Shown piece by piece: positions 25,575 through 34,989 of a stretch of 64,000 nucleotides of DNA. A model generated the notes under the pieces. It was given only the letters and a program-made list of their open reading frames with translations, did no database searches and was not told where the DNA came from. Within the stretch, counting starts at the first letter, position 1. The number at the start of each line of letters is the position of its first letter. A program made the translations under genes and the position numbers. The stretch is from Saccharibacillus qingshengii (GTDB lineage: Bacteria > Bacillota > Bacilli > Paenibacillales > Paenibacillaceae): assembly GCF_013185195.1 (NCBI RefSeq), contig NZ_JAAZWC010000002.1, positions 62,001 to 126,000 of the forward strand, read 5' to 3'.

Positions 25575-25967
25575 ATGAGCGAAGTCAAAGCGGGTTTGTA
25601 CTATACCAAAGATCACGAATGGGTGGAAAAGCTGGAAAACGGCAGGCTGCGTCTGGGCATCACCGATTTTGCGCAGCATCAGCTGGGTGATATCGTGTTC
25701 GTCGAACTTCCGGAAGCCGGCGCGGCAGTCGAAGCGGAAGGCAGCATCGGTTCGATCGAATCGGTCAAAACGGTCTCCGACCTGTTCTGTCCGGTCGGCG
25801 GCACGATTGCGGCGGTCAACGGAGCGCTTGAGACCGAGCCCGAACTCGTCAACAGTGCACCCTACGGCGACGGCTGGATGATCGAAATCGAGCCCGACGG
25901 CGAAGCGGAAGGTCTGCTTGCCGGGCTTCTGACTCCGGAGCAGTACGAAGCGGAGCAGCAGGACTAA
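25575..25967 (+). CDS. gcvH: Glycine cleavage system H protein
   Basis: 130 residues from ATG 25575, after GGAG at 25562-25565. The lipoyl-attachment lysine is Lys65 in GSIESVKTVSD; YTKDHEWVEKL and PYGDGWMIEIEP are conserved flanks. GcvH shuttles the aminomethyl group from the P to the T protein. It lies divergent from gcvT-gcvPA-gcvPB and so outside the riboswitch-controlled transcript. A TTGACA at 25465-25470 with weak TAAGCT at 25488-25493 may be its promoter. The H protein is also needed for lipoate relay in Bacillus, which could explain separate control. Confidence 0.96.
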   Translation: MSEVKAGLYYTKDHEWVEKLENGRLRLGITDFAQHQLGDIVFVELPEAGAAVEAEGSIGSIESVKTVSDLFCPVGGTIAAVNGALETEPELVNSAPYGDGWMIEIEPDGEAEGLLAGLLTPEQYEAEQQD

Positions 25968-26041
25968 GCGGATCGAATCCGGCAGGTAGGGGGATGCGGG
26001 CGGTATCTGACGTCCGCCCCGCCCCGATTCATATCCCTAAT

Positions 26042-26097
26042 AAACGGGGCAGCAAACGGCAGGCGTTCAAAAACGCTTCGTTTACTGCCCGTTTTGA
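26042..26097 (+). terminator. Terminator after gcvH
   Basis: A long imperfect hairpin with outer arms AAACGGGGCAG and CTGCCCGTTTT and an inner CAAACG/CGTTT pairing, ending in a short T run. Confidence 0.7.
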
Positions 26098-26141
26098 CGT
26101 TTTGCGCGGCGTGATACAGAAGAAGCAAGGAGGCGTTATTC

Positions 26142-26570
26142 ATGGAGCCTGATTATCCGATTTTCTGCGAAGACTGCGAACCGCCGATCGGGGAGGCGGA
26201 TTTTGCGGAGCTGGAGCGGCGTTTCGGTTTCGAGTTTCCCGCTGCGTTCAAAGCCCATTATTTGCAGTTCAATGGCGGTTATCTGCCGGAGGCGCAGATG
26301 GAGCGGCAGCGGATCGCTTTTGGCGGATTCGAGCCGATCCGGTACGGGAAGCTTCCGGCTGAACGGCTGTATACGGATCTGCTGGAATCTTTTCCGCAGC
26401 TGTTGGGATTGTTACCGTTCGCTTACGATCAGGGCGGCAGCTGTTTTCTGATCGGGCTGCATCCCGGGAGGTATCGGCATCGCATTTATATTTTTCTGAT
26501 GGACGGCGAAGAACTCGTTCCCGTCGAAGATTCGTTTGAGCGTTTTATGATGCTGCTTGGCGAAGCCTGA
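26142..26570 (+). CDS. SMI1/KNR4 (SUKH-1) family protein
   Basis: 142 residues. The segment FAELERRFGFEFPAAFKAHYLQFNGG is the typical start of a SUKH domain, and YDQGGSCFLIGL plus VEDSFERFMMLL match its later strands and last helix. SUKH proteins often act as immunity proteins against polymorphic or contact-dependent toxins, though many are housekeeping orphans. No toxin or secretion gene is adjacent, so any immunity role is inference. GCAAGGAGGCG upstream supports the start. Confidence 0.75.
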   Translation: MEPDYPIFCEDCEPPIGEADFAELERRFGFEFPAAFKAHYLQFNGGYLPEAQMERQRIAFGGFEPIRYGKLPAERLYTDLLESFPQLLGLLPFAYDQGGSCFLIGLHPGRYRHRIYIFLMDGEELVPVEDSFERFMMLLGEA

Positions 26571-26719
26571 GAGTTGTAGATAGGCCTGCGCATTCTGCGC
26601 GGGCTTATCTTGGATTTGGAGGCCGCATGGATTGTCACGCGGCGGGGCCCTGGTTTATGATGGGGGATAAGCGATTATGCGGCAGTACGACTTGGAAAGA
26701 TCCGAAGGAGGAGAACGCG

Positions 26720-27568
26720 GTGATACGAAAAACGGCGCTTGTAACGGGCGCGAATTCCGGCATGGGCTTGGCTGCTTCGGTCGAATTGGCCAAGCGGGGA
26801 TACCGGGTGCTCATGGCCTGCCGAAGTCTCGAACGCGGCAGCCAGGCTCTTCGGCGGGTAGAAGCCGCAGGCGGCCCAGGCTGCGCCGAGCTGGTGCTCT
26901 GCGATCTGGCCGATCTGGCTTCGATCCGGCGCTTCGCCGATGAAGTTCACAGCCGGGTTTCCGCCCTGGATGTGCTGATTAACAATGCCGGGGTAGTCAG
27001 CCCCAAACGCCGGGAGACGGCGGACGGTTTCGAACTGGCACTGGGAGTCAATCATCTGGGACATTTTCTGTCGACCCATCTGCTGCTTGATCTGGTGAAA
27101 GCTTCGGCCGGCGGACGAATTGTTGTCGTGGCTTCGGGCGCCTACAAAGCGGGCCGGATTCACTTTGAAGATCCGCATCTGTGCGCAAGTTACAACGTCG
27201 TCAAATCCTACGGACAATCCAAATTGGCGAATATCCTGTTCGCGCGCGAATTGGCGCTGCGGGTGTACGGCGACGGCATTGCCGTCAATGCGCTGCATCC
27301 CGGCGCGGTTCTTACCCAGTTGGGCGTAGACCGGGGAACGGGATTCGGTCAGGGCATTTACCGCGCACTCGGCCGGATGCCTTCGTTCCAAACGCCGGAA
27401 CAGGGAGCTTCGACAGCCGTGTATCTGGCGGACAGCCCGGAAGTGGAAGGGATCTCGCGCGAATACTTTTACCGGAGCCGCCCGAAATCTCTGGACCGGA
27501 AAGCGGAAGACGACGACACGGCCCTTAAGCTGTGGGAGTGGAGCGAGCGCGAAGTGGGACTGCGCTAA
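26720..27568 (+). CDS. Short-chain dehydrogenase/reductase, retinol dehydrogenase-like
   Basis: 282 residues from GTG 26720, seven bases after AAGGAGGAG (26705-26713); an upstream in-frame ATG lacks such a site. The cofactor motif TGANSGMG is at about 9-16, NNAG follows, and the catalytic set is the serine in VVASGA with YGQSK. An arginine-rich stretch after the first strand (ACRSLERG) favours NADPH. The order resembles the WWOX/retinol-dehydrogenase group of bacterial SDRs; substrate unknown. A GNAT gene follows after about 100 bases. Confidence 0.85.
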   Translation: MIRKTALVTGANSGMGLAASVELAKRGYRVLMACRSLERGSQALRRVEAAGGPGCAELVLCDLADLASIRRFADEVHSRVSALDVLINNAGVVSPKRRETADGFELALGVNHLGHFLSTHLLLDLVKASAGGRIVVVASGAYKAGRIHFEDPHLCASYNVVKSYGQSKLANILFARELALRVYGDGIAVNALHPGAVLTQLGVDRGTGFGQGIYRALGRMPSFQTPEQGASTAVYLADSPEVEGISREYFYRSRPKSLDRKAEDDDTALKLWEWSEREVGLR

Positions 27569-27675
27569 CGAACCGAAAGCACCGAATCGCAACTAGAAAA
27601 AGACATCGGCCGAACCGGAACATATGCGGCTGCGGCGGCATCGGTATCGGCCCATCGATAATGGGGGACTATGAC

Positions 27676-28206
27676 ATGACGACATCCAACAAAGCGACAT
27701 CCGATCAAACGCCGGTGATCGAGCTGGCGGTATTCGAAGATCTGCCGGCAATCGTAGACATTTACAACTCGACCATTCCCGGACGCAAAGTCACCGCGGA
27801 TCTTGAGCCGATTACGGTAGAAAGCCGGCATGCCTGGTTTGAAGAACACGAACCGTCGCGCCGTCCCCTGTGGGTCATGCGGCAAAACGGACGGGTTGCG
27901 GCCTGGATCAGTCTCCAGTCCTTCTACGGACGTCCAGCCTACAATGCGACGGCGGAGGTGAGTATCTATGTAGACGAGTCGCTGCGGGGAACAGGTGCGG
28001 GCAGCCGTCTGCTGGAGAAAGCGATAGCCGAAAGTCCGGCGCTCGGCGTCGATACGCTGCTCGGTTTCGTCTTCGGTCATAATGAGCCGAGCATCGGTCT
28101 TCTGCGCAAATACGGCTTCGAATCGTGGGGGAATCTGCCGCGCGTCGCCGTGTTGGACGGCGTAGAGCGCGATCTGGTGATTCTGGGTCTGCGAATCCGC
28201 GGATAG
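27676..28206 (+). CDS. GNAT N-acetyltransferase, phosphinothricin acetyltransferase-like
   Basis: 176 residues from ATG 27676, eight bases after a GGGGG ribosome site; an ATG at 27661 would overlap it. [47 protein letters not shown] and the acetyl-CoA loop [14 protein letters not shown] are strongly reminiscent of the Pat/YncA group. Those enzymes acetylate amino groups of methionine sulfoximine, phosphinothricin or related amino acids. The exact substrate here is not known. Confidence 0.85.
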   Translation: MTTSNKATSDQTPVIELAVFEDLPAIVDIYNSTIPGRKVTADLEPITVESRHAWFEEHEPSRRPLWVMRQNGRVAAWISLQSFYGRPAYNATAEVSIYVDESLRGTGAGSRLLEKAIAESPALGVDTLLGFVFGHNEPSIGLLRKYGFESWGNLPRVAVLDGVERDLVILGLRIRG

Positions 28207-28534
28207 GGGAGTCGACCGCCAGGGCACAGTTCGATACGAAAGGAAGTTTGGCGAAGAAAAAGTGTGGAAAAGGTGCGTCCGTCCGCCTTTTTTCGTCCAA
28301 ATATATAGGGAGCAAGACGAGCAAGAAAACAAAGGCGGAAGCCGAACGGAAAAGGAGCGGGAACTCGGCGCGCATAAGCGGTGTGCGGGAATTCCGGATC
28401 CTGCGGTTTCGTTCGGTTGGAGGCCTTTTTCAACGGAAAGAAACGTTTGCATGGCCAGAAGGCGGGTAACAGAAACGAAGCGATCCAGACGTCCGTGTCA
28501 AGAAGCGGAACGTCTGAACAAAGGGGGAACGGAC
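28207..28534. other. Intergenic region upstream of the pullulanase
   Basis: 328 bases with no convincing gene. The reading frame of the pullulanase stays open to about 28262, but no ribosome site or signal-peptide-like sequence supports a longer protein. A cre-like site is noted separately. A weak AAAAGG...CCTTTTTT hairpin near 28272-28296 may end the GNAT transcript. Confidence 0.55.
28438..28451. promoter_or_regulatory. Weak cre-like site upstream of the pullulanase
   Basis: AAGAAACGTTTGCA matches 11 of 14 positions of the cre consensus, about 85 bases before the start codon. Catabolite control of a pullulanase would be expected, but the match is moderate. Confidence 0.3.
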
Positions 28535-31500
28535 ATGGCCGATACGCTGAATTTTAACGACACATTGGATTGTCCCGATTTCGAAGCTTATCCTTACGGG
28601 GATTTGGGGCTGACGTTTTCCCCACAGTACAGTACGTTCAAGGTATGGGTGCCGGGCGCGGAGAAAGTGCGCGTTGCGCTTTACGAAGACGAAGGGCAGT
28701 ACGACGCGGTAGGCCGGGTGACCGATCATTCGGGCGGACGCGAACTGACCATGGAAGAAGACGAGTACGGCGTATGGAGTATCGTGGTGCCCGGGGATCT
28801 CGAAGGCCACTATTATCTGTATCACATCACGTACAAAATGGGCGAGCACGAAAATAACCGATACGTGATCGATCCGTACGCCAAGGCGGCTTCGGCGAAC
28901 GGTCAGCGCGGAGCGATCGTCAATATGAAGCGTACCGATCCGGAAGGCTGGGAAAGCGATATTCGGCCTCCGCTTCGCCATCCGGTCGACTCGGTCATTT
29001 ACGAGCTGCATGTGCGCGATTTTTCGGCTTCCGAAGATGCGAAGATGAATCATTCGGGACAGTATCTCGCATTTGCGGAAGCGGGCATCCAGACCAAAGA
29101 AGGACGAAAAATCGGCATCGATCATCTGGAGGAACTGGGCGTCACGCATGTTCATCTGCTGCCGGTTTACGATTTCTGTACGGTCAACGAATGCGACGTG
29201 ACAACGGAGTCGTACAACTGGGGTTACGATCCGCAGAATTACAATGTGCCGGAAGGTTCATACGCTTCCGAGCCGCACAATCCGGAATCAAGAATCCTCG
29301 AGCTCAAAAAGCTGGTGCAGTCTCTGCATGCCCGCGGGATCCGGGTCGTGGTGGACGTGGTGTTCAACCATACGTTTTCGGTGGAAGACGGTCCTTTCGA
29401 TCCGGTAGTGCCGGGGTATTTTTACCGGTTCAACAAGTACGGACAGCTCAGCAACGGCTCGGGAGTCGGCAATGAACTGGCGACGGAGCGGCCGATGGTG
29501 CGCAAATATATCCTCGATTCGCTGCTGTACTGGGCAGAAGAATACCATGTGGACGGTTTCCGGTTCGACTTGATGGGATTGATCGATACGACGACTATGC
29601 GGACGATTGCTTCGGTTCTGCATGAGAAAGTTGATCCTTCGATTCTCATCTACGGCGAGCCGTGGACGGCGCTGGACTCTCCGCTGCGCGAACTGACGCT
29701 CAAAGGTTCCCAGCAGGGCGGAGGTTTTGCGGTGTTCAACGACAACTTCCGCAACGCGCTCAAAGGCGACGGAGACGGTTGGGGAACCGGATTTGTCAGC
29801 GGAGCTCCCGACAAGGAAGGCGAGATTGCCCAGGGGCTTCGCGGAGCCGTGCACGATTTCGCGGCGGAACCGGCGGAAAGCGTCAATTACGTAACGGCGC
29901 ACGACAATCTGATCCTGTGGGACAAACTGATCAAGTCGCGCGGATACTGGGATCAGACCCAATTTGTTTCTTTCCATAACGGACAGCCTTCGCAGGGGAT
30001 GACGGCGGCGCAGGCCGTGGAAGTGAGCGATCCTTATGTGATGCTGGACGGCATGGATCCGCTGGATCACGATCTGGTCAAAAGGCAGCTGCTCGCTTAC
30101 GGCCTTATCCTGACTTCGCAGGGGATCCCGTTTATCGGAGCGGGCGACGAGATGCTGCGCAGCAAATTCGGCGATCATAACAGCTATCGCAGTCCGGATG
30201 TCATCAATGCGATCCGCTGGACCAACAAAGACCGATTCCATACGGTTACCGATTATATTCGCGGCCTGATCGAGCTGAGGCGTTCGCACCGGGCATTCCG
30301 GCTCAAGACGCGAGGCGATATCGAGAAACATATGGACGTATTCCGTATGCATGGCGGTGTGGTCGGCTTTATGCTGAACGATCACGCGGGCGGCGATCTG
30401 TGGCGGACCATTGCGGTCGTGCACAACGCTTCGGAATCGGAACAAACGATCGAACTGCCTGCACGCGCGCGTTCATGGAAAATTGTCGTCGACTCGCGCC
30501 GTGCCGGAATGGAAGTCCTGGGCGAAGCCTCCGATTTCGTACATGTGCCGGCTTTGTCGAGCATGGTACTCTACGATGAGGAAGACGATTACACACCCGA
30601 ACCTTCGCTGCTGGAGTGGGAGAATATGCCGGGTGTCGTACAGCCGGGCGAGAAATTGTTCCTGCATGCGACCGTACGCGACCAGCGCGGACGCCGGATG
30701 CCGGAAGCGGAAGTCTCGTATCACTCTTCCGATCCGGAGAAAATCATTATCCGGCGCGACGGTTCCGCGTGGACGATCGGGATGGGCCGGGCGCTTATTA
30801 CGGCGGTATGCGGCGATATGCGCAGCAGCACGGCGATTCTGATCGAACGCCGCACGGTGCATCAGATCGGAATTGCGATGGAAGAAGGAGCCCGCCGCTT
30901 GTATGTCGGCCGCAGTCTGAAGCTGCGTGCGGAACCCAAAGACCCATTCGGCAATCCGATGTCCGCTTCCCGTCTGGAATGGCGGTCAAGCGATGTAGAG
31001 ATTGCAACCGTCAATCAGGCCGGCCGGGTCACGGGCCTGCGTCCGGGACGCGCGGTTATTTCGGTCTTCGGCGACGGCGTGCAGGCACAGCTTGCGCTGG
31101 AAGTGCGCGATTACGAGCCGCGCCGCCTTATCTTGGAATATGAACGGGACGACCGGGATTACGAAGGCTGGAACGTCTGGATGTGGGGGGCCGCTTTTGG
31201 CAGTCGGAGAGTCGATTTTGCCGATATAAACGGCGACCGGGCGGTTGCGCTGCTGGAAGTTGCACCTGACGTTAACAGCTTGGGCTTTATCGTGCGGCAC
31301 GAAGAATGGGAGAAAAAAGACATTGCGGCCGACCGGTATATCGACCTCGGAACGATTACCGGCGATTGGATCCGGATCCGGATTCGCAGCGGCGAATTCC
31401 GCGTCTCGGCGGAAGCGCTGGATGAAGCCGATATCCCGGCGGAGCAGGAGAAGTTTGCCCGGCTGGAGCAGAAAGCCGCCGAGCGGGCGGATCACGGACA

Positions 31501-31768
31501 AGGCGGCAACCGGCCGGAGCCGGAGCCAAGCTCTCATCCGGCAGTAGACGCCGCGGATCGCGAAGCGGGCCAGGCGGAAGAAGCCGGACTCCCAGGCGAA
31601 GCGGATTCCGGTTTGGCACAAGTGCAGTCCGGGGGATCCGAACCGGAAACGCCGGCGGCGGTCGAAGCTTCGGAGAACCGTTCCGACACGGACAGCGAAG
31701 AACAAGCGGAAGCCGGCGACGGCACCCAGTCGCCGAAGAGCGGCGGGGACTTCGGCGCGGGGATCTGA
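28535..31768 (+). CDS. Type I pullulanase with C-terminal Ig-like and PUD domains, no signal peptide
   Basis: 1077 residues from ATG 28535, after AAGGGGGAA (28521-28529). An N-terminal CBM48-like domain (about 20-125) precedes the GH13 barrel. The type I pullulanase signature YNWGYDP is at 227-233, the nucleophile is Asp345 (DGFRFDLMG), the acid Glu375 (YGEPW) and the third acid Asp457 (TAHDN). Two Ig-like (Big_2 style) domains cover about 693-770 and 773-855. A pullulanase-associated PUD/CBM41-like domain follows at about 862-960 (EGWNVWMWG), then an acidic Glu/Pro/Gly-rich tail from about 1005. It cleaves alpha-1,6 branches of pullulan and glycogen-like dextrins. No signal peptide is visible, so a cytoplasmic location is inferred, as for B. 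subtilis AmyX. Confidence 0.92.
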   Translation: MADTLNFNDTLDCPDFEAYPYGDLGLTFSPQYSTFKVWVPGAEKVRVALYEDEGQYDAVGRVTDHSGGRELTMEEDEYGVWSIVVPGDLEGHYYLYHITYKMGEHENNRYVIDPYAKAASANGQRGAIVNMKRTDPEGWESDIRPPLRHPVDSVIYELHVRDFSASEDAKMNHSGQYLAFAEAGIQTKEGRKIGIDHLEELGVTHVHLLPVYDFCTVNECDVTTESYNWGYDPQNYNVPEGSYASEPHNPESRILELKKLVQSLHARGIRVVVDVVFNHTFSVEDGPFDPVVPGYFYRFNKYGQLSNGSGVGNELATERPMVRKYILDSLLYWAEEYHVDGFRFDLMGLIDTTTMRTIASVLHEKVDPSILIYGEPWTALDSPLRELTLKGSQQGGGFAVFNDNFRNALKGDGDGWGTGFVSGAPDKEGEIAQGLRGAVHDFAAEPAESVNYVTAHDNLILWDKLIKSRGYWDQTQFVSFHNGQPSQGMTAAQAVEVSDPYVMLDGMDPLDHDLVKRQLLAYGLILTSQGIPFIGAGDEMLRSKFGDHNSYRSPDVINAIRWTNKDRFHTVTDYIRGLIELRRSHRAFRLKTRGDIEKHMDVFRMHGGVVGFMLNDHAGGDLWRTIAVVHNASESEQTIELPARARSWKIVVDSRRAGMEVLGEASDFVHVPALSSMVLYDEEDDYTPEPSLLEWENMPGVVQPGEKLFLHATVRDQRGRRMPEAEVSYHSSDPEKIIIRRDGSAWTIGMGRALITAVCGDMRSSTAILIERRTVHQIGIAMEEGARRLYVGRSLKLRAEPKDPFGNPMSASRLEWRSSDVEIATVNQAGRVTGLRPGRAVISVFGDGVQAQLALEVRDYEPRRLILEYERDDRDYEGWNVWMWGAAFGSRRVDFADINGDRAVALLEVAPDVNSLGFIVRHEEWEKKDIAADRYIDLGTITGDWIRIRIRSGEFRVSAEALDEADIPAEQEKFARLEQKAAERADHGQGGNRPEPEPSSHPAVDAADREAGQAEEAGLPGEADSGLAQVQSGGSEPETPAAVEASENRSDTDSEEQAEAGDGTQSPKSGGDFGAGI

Positions 31769-31790
31769 ACACCCGATAGGCCATAGACGA

Positions 31791-31833
31791 CAAACAAAGA
31801 ACCTTCGGCTAACAGCCGAAGGTTCTTTGTTTG
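31791..31833. terminator. Bidirectional terminator between pullulanase and dehydrogenase operon
   Basis: Perfect 20-base arms (31791-31810 and 31814-31833; core AGAACCTTCGGCT) with a three-base loop. It serves both the pullulanase and the convergent operon ending at 31893. Confidence 0.88.
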
Positions 31834-31892
31834 TGTTCATGCCGATCCGGCCGATCCGATTCGCCGGATCCCGGCAGTCGGCCGCCGCTTGC

Positions 31893-32987
31893 TCAGTTCT
31901 CCGATCCGTCCAGGTACACGGCTCTGCCCGTTCGGGCCGATTCGTAGATCGCTTCGAGAATCTCGGACACGACGCACGCCTGCTCGGGCGTAACGGTAGG
32001 CGTCAAATCCTGTTCGATCGCTTCAATCCAGCGGAACATTTCAAGATCGGAATCGCTCTCGGCTTTGCCTTCGTAGAACGCTACGCCGCCGGAAGACAGA
32101 TCGACTTCCTTGGTGTACAAGCGGCCGAATTCCTCGCCGTTGATCCGCAGGCCGTTCTTCATATCCGCGCCGCCTTCGCTGCCGCTCAGGCTGCATTTGG
32201 ATTCGTCCACATCAAGCGAATTCAGGGCCCAGCTGGATTCCAGCACGACCGTTGCTCCGTTTTCCATCACAACCATGCCAAAAGCCGAATCTTCGACCTT
32301 AAACTTCTCCGGATCCCAAGGGCCCCACGCATTGGCGGCATTCTCTCGCTGGGACAGCTCGTGGTATTTGGTGCCGAGCACGACCTTGGGTTTGTAGTTG
32401 TCCATCATCCACAGCGTGAGATCCAGCGCATGGGTGCCGATATCGATCAGCGGGCCTCCGCCCTGCTTCTCTTCGTCGAGGAATACGCCCCAGGTCGGTA
32501 CCGCTCTGCGGCGGATCGCATGGGCTTTGGCATAATAGATATGGCCCAGCGTTCCGGCTTCGCAGACTTTTTTGAGATGCTGGCTGTCCGGGCGGAAACG
32601 GTTGTTGTAACCGATCGTCAGCTTTTTGCCGCTGCGCTCCGCCGCTTGGACCATTTGACGGGCTTCCGCTGCCGTTTTGGCCATCGGCTTCTCGCACATG
32701 ACGTGCTTGCCCGAATCCAGCGCGGCGATCGAGATCCGTGCATGCGATTCGTTTGGCGTCAAGACGTGAATGATATCGATCGTACCGTCCTGCAGCAGCT
32801 CGGTATAGTCGGTGTAGACCTTGGCTCCTTCGGCGCCGTATCGGGCTGCAGCTTCTTCTGCCCGTTCCGTTACCACATCGCAGAAAGCGACCAATTCGAC
32901 GCTGCCCAGCTTGCTTAGACTCGGCAGATGTTTGCCGTTTGCGATACCGCCGCAGCCGATGATACCGATTTTATACATTTGGCTCAT
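31893..32987 (-). CDS. Gfo/Idh/MocA-family oxidoreductase
   Basis: 364 residues. The N-terminal Rossmann domain opens with IGIIGCGGIANGKHLPSL, and the family catalytic motif EKPMAKT (with the conserved lysine) follows. GPLIDIGTHALDLTLWMMD is the typical active-site histidine/aspartate region. These enzymes oxidise or reduce sugars, inositols or amino-sugar derivatives with NAD(P). The start overlaps the end of the preceding AraC gene by 17 bases, so it is the third gene of an operon with a second dehydrogenase and the regulator. Substrate unknown. Confidence 0.88.
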   Translation of the reverse strand: MSQMYKIGIIGCGGIANGKHLPSLSKLGSVELVAFCDVVTERAEEAAARYGAEGAKVYTDYTELLQDGTIDIIHVLTPNESHARISIAALDSGKHVMCEKPMAKTAAEARQMVQAAERSGKKLTIGYNNRFRPDSQHLKKVCEAGTLGHIYYAKAHAIRRRAVPTWGVFLDEEKQGGGPLIDIGTHALDLTLWMMDNYKPKVVLGTKYHELSQRENAANAWGPWDPEKFKVEDSAFGMVVMENGATVVLESSWALNSLDVDESKCSLSGSEGGADMKNGLRINGEEFGRLYTKEVDLSSGGVAFYEGKAESDSDLEMFRWIEAIEQDLTPTVTPEQACVVSEILEAIYESARTGRAVYLDGSEN

Positions 32988-33987
32988 GATGATTCACCTC
33001 GTTTAGGATATGGGAAAACGACTCGGACGGCGTTTCGGCGGGATGCCGATGCAGCTCGGATTGCTTGGCTTTTCGGTACACGGAAGGAGAGATCCCCATT
33101 CGTTTGCGAAAAACGGTATGCAGATAAGCGGCGGTCGAGAAACCTTCCAGTTCCGCGATCCGCTCGATAGACAAGCTGCCGGTCCGCAGTCTGTCGCATA
33201 CGGCCAGCAGCCGGATATCTTCCAGTACCCGGCTGAACGGCCGGTCGGGATCGACGCCCCGGAAAATGCGCTGAAGCTGCCTTGGACTCAGGTCAAGTTT
33301 CTCTACGACGTCTTCCAGGCGTAGACCCGATGTATAATTGGCTTCCATATAACGCACGGCGTAGTCGTAGCGGTACGCGGCCATATCGCGGCTGGGCGCT
33401 TCGGTGCCGACATCGCCGGAATCGTACGCCTGGATCGTTTTGAGCAGAATAGCGATGACCTGCATGCGGATCGCGGTGTAGTAGCCGATCCGTTTGGTCT
33501 CGCACGCTTCATACGCTTCCAAAAAGCACGGCATCGCTCCGCGGCTGTCCGGTGCGGGACGAATGGGCAGCGCGTTCAGCTTCTGCATACAATCTTCGGC
33601 TTCGGCCGCTTCCCAGGGGTCGGCCGCCGGATTGAACCTGGGAACGATATCGATATGCAAACACAGCTCTTCCATGGCCTGATGGGGATCGGCTTCCTGG
33701 TAATGCATCACACCGGGCCCCGTCAGATACAGCAGACCTTCCGACAGCGAGTAGGGCTGGCCGTCCAGAATGACCCCGCCCGCGCCGCGCGGAATAAAAT
33801 GAAATTCGTAGGTCGAATGGTTATGGAAATTGATGATGCGTCCGGGCTCGAACGAGGTGAGGTGGAAACGGAGCACGTGAATCTCGTAATGGCCCCAATT
33901 TACCGCAATCTCAAGCCGCTCCAGAAGATCCCCTTTTTCGAACATGGTTTCATAAGGGAAAGAAGTCCGCACAAAACGTCCGGTCAT
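32971..33987 (-). CDS. AraC-family regulator inside the dehydrogenase operon
   Basis: 338 residues. The N-terminal ~170 residues hold a cupin fold (INFHNHSTYEFHFIPRGAGGVILDG, HIDIVPRFN). The C-terminal ~100 residues carry the double helix-turn-helix (LRLEDVVEKLDLSPRQLQRIF, then IERIAELEGFSTAAYLHTVFRKRMGISPSVYR). It starts directly after the TAA of the upstream dehydrogenase gene and overlaps the downstream one. Being encoded between the two enzymes suggests it senses their substrate and controls the operon, possibly also the divergent alpha-glucosidase. Confidence 0.87.
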   Translation of the reverse strand: MTGRFVRTSFPYETMFEKGDLLERLEIAVNWGHYEIHVLRFHLTSFEPGRIINFHNHSTYEFHFIPRGAGGVILDGQPYSLSEGLLYLTGPGVMHYQEADPHQAMEELCLHIDIVPRFNPAADPWEAAEAEDCMQKLNALPIRPAPDSRGAMPCFLEAYEACETKRIGYYTAIRMQVIAILLKTIQAYDSGDVGTEAPSRDMAAYRYDYAVRYMEANYTSGLRLEDVVEKLDLSPRQLQRIFRGVDPDRPFSRVLEDIRLLAVCDRLRTGSLSIERIAELEGFSTAAYLHTVFRKRMGISPSVYRKAKQSELHRHPAETPSESFSHILNEVNHHEPNV

Positions 33988-34989
33988 TTAGGCATTCAGC
34001 TCCCGCGGCGAAATCGCTTGGCCTTCCCGGGCCGAGCGGTTGGCCGCTTCCATCAAGCGGGTGAGTTCGATCGCCGCCGCCACATTCTCCGAAGCCGTTG
34101 TTCCTTCTTGAATATGGCGGACCCACTGTTCGAAAGCGCTCTCCCGGTTCTCCGGCAAAGATTGTTCGGTCCATTCGGAATCGGAACTATCCCGTTTGGA
34201 TCGCAGCAGCAGTTTGTTCTCCGGCGTCCCGTAGAGAAGAGTACCTTCCGTACCGTGGACTTCGACGGCAAAAGGCGAGTGGGCATTGACGAATCCCGCT
34301 TCCACCGAAGCGATCGCTCCCGATGCCGTCGACAGCGTCGCTTGGGCATTGTCTTCGACTTCCCGGCCGGTCACATAACCGAAAGTCGCGCTCACACCGG
34401 TCACGGGTTCTCCGAGGAACAGGGCGGACAGATACATCGGATGACAGCCCAGATCGATCAAGGCACCGCCGCCGCACTGCTCCGCGTTATAGAAATGCTC
34501 CGGCAGCCAGCCGGCCAGCGCTCCGTCGTGCGACAATCTCACCCGGACATAGGTGATGCGGCCGAGACGTCCGCTTTTCAGGATGTCCTGGATCGCGAGC
34601 GTATAACCTTCGTTCAGGCGAGGCAGCGAAACGGTCAGTTTGACGCCTGCACGTTCGACTTCTTCGACGATCTCCGAGACGTCCGCCGAAGTCGTCGCAA
34701 TGACTTTTTCCGTAAAAATATGCTTGCCCGCACGGGCTGCTTCGACCATGACTTCCTTGTGCCGGTAGGTCGGCGCATCCACGATGACTGCGTCGAGAAG
34801 ACCGGAATCCAGCATGCCGCCGAGTGTTTCGTAATAAGGAACCCCAAGCTTTTCGGCCGCTTCCCGGCCCCGATCCGGAATTTCGTCCCATACGGCGGTA
34901 ATTGCCGTGTCGGGATGGCTCTGTGCCTGAGCGATATAATCCCAAGCGTGCACATGCCACAGACTTGCTTTGCCTACACGAATTGTCAA
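33988..34989 (-). CDS. Gfo/Idh/MocA-family oxidoreductase, first gene of the operon
   Basis: 333 residues from TTG 34989, eight bases after AGGAGG on the minus strand. It begins MTIRVGKASLWHVHAWDYIAQ rather than with a classical GxGxxG, so the dinucleotide loop is atypical (VGKASLWH). The catalytic EKVIATT lysine and the GGALIDLGCHPMYLSALFLGE region are present. TDM-type neighbours of this family act on sugars. It shares the operon with an AraC regulator and a second dehydrogenase, suggesting two successive redox steps on one carbohydrate. Substrate unknown. Confidence 0.83.
   Translation of the reverse strand: MTIRVGKASLWHVHAWDYIAQAQSHPDTAITAVWDEIPDRGREAAEKLGVPYYETLGGMLDSGLLDAVIVDAPTYRHKEVMVEAARAGKHIFTEKVIATTSADVSEIVEEVERAGVKLTVSLPRLNEGYTLAIQDILKSGRLGRITYVRVRLSHDGALAGWLPEHFYNAEQCGGGALIDLGCHPMYLSALFLGEPVTGVSATFGYVTGREVEDNAQATLSTASGAIASVEAGFVNAHSPFAVEVHGTEGTLLYGTPENKLLLRSKRDSSDSEWTEQSLPENRESAFEQWVRHIQEGTTASENVAAAIELTRLMEAANRSAREGQAISPRELNA

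Noticed and set aside
28262-28534. N-terminal extension of the pullulanase
   Set aside because: The frame is open but starts at a GTG without ribosome site, contains no signal peptide or domain, and ATG 28535 has a good AAGGGGGAA site.
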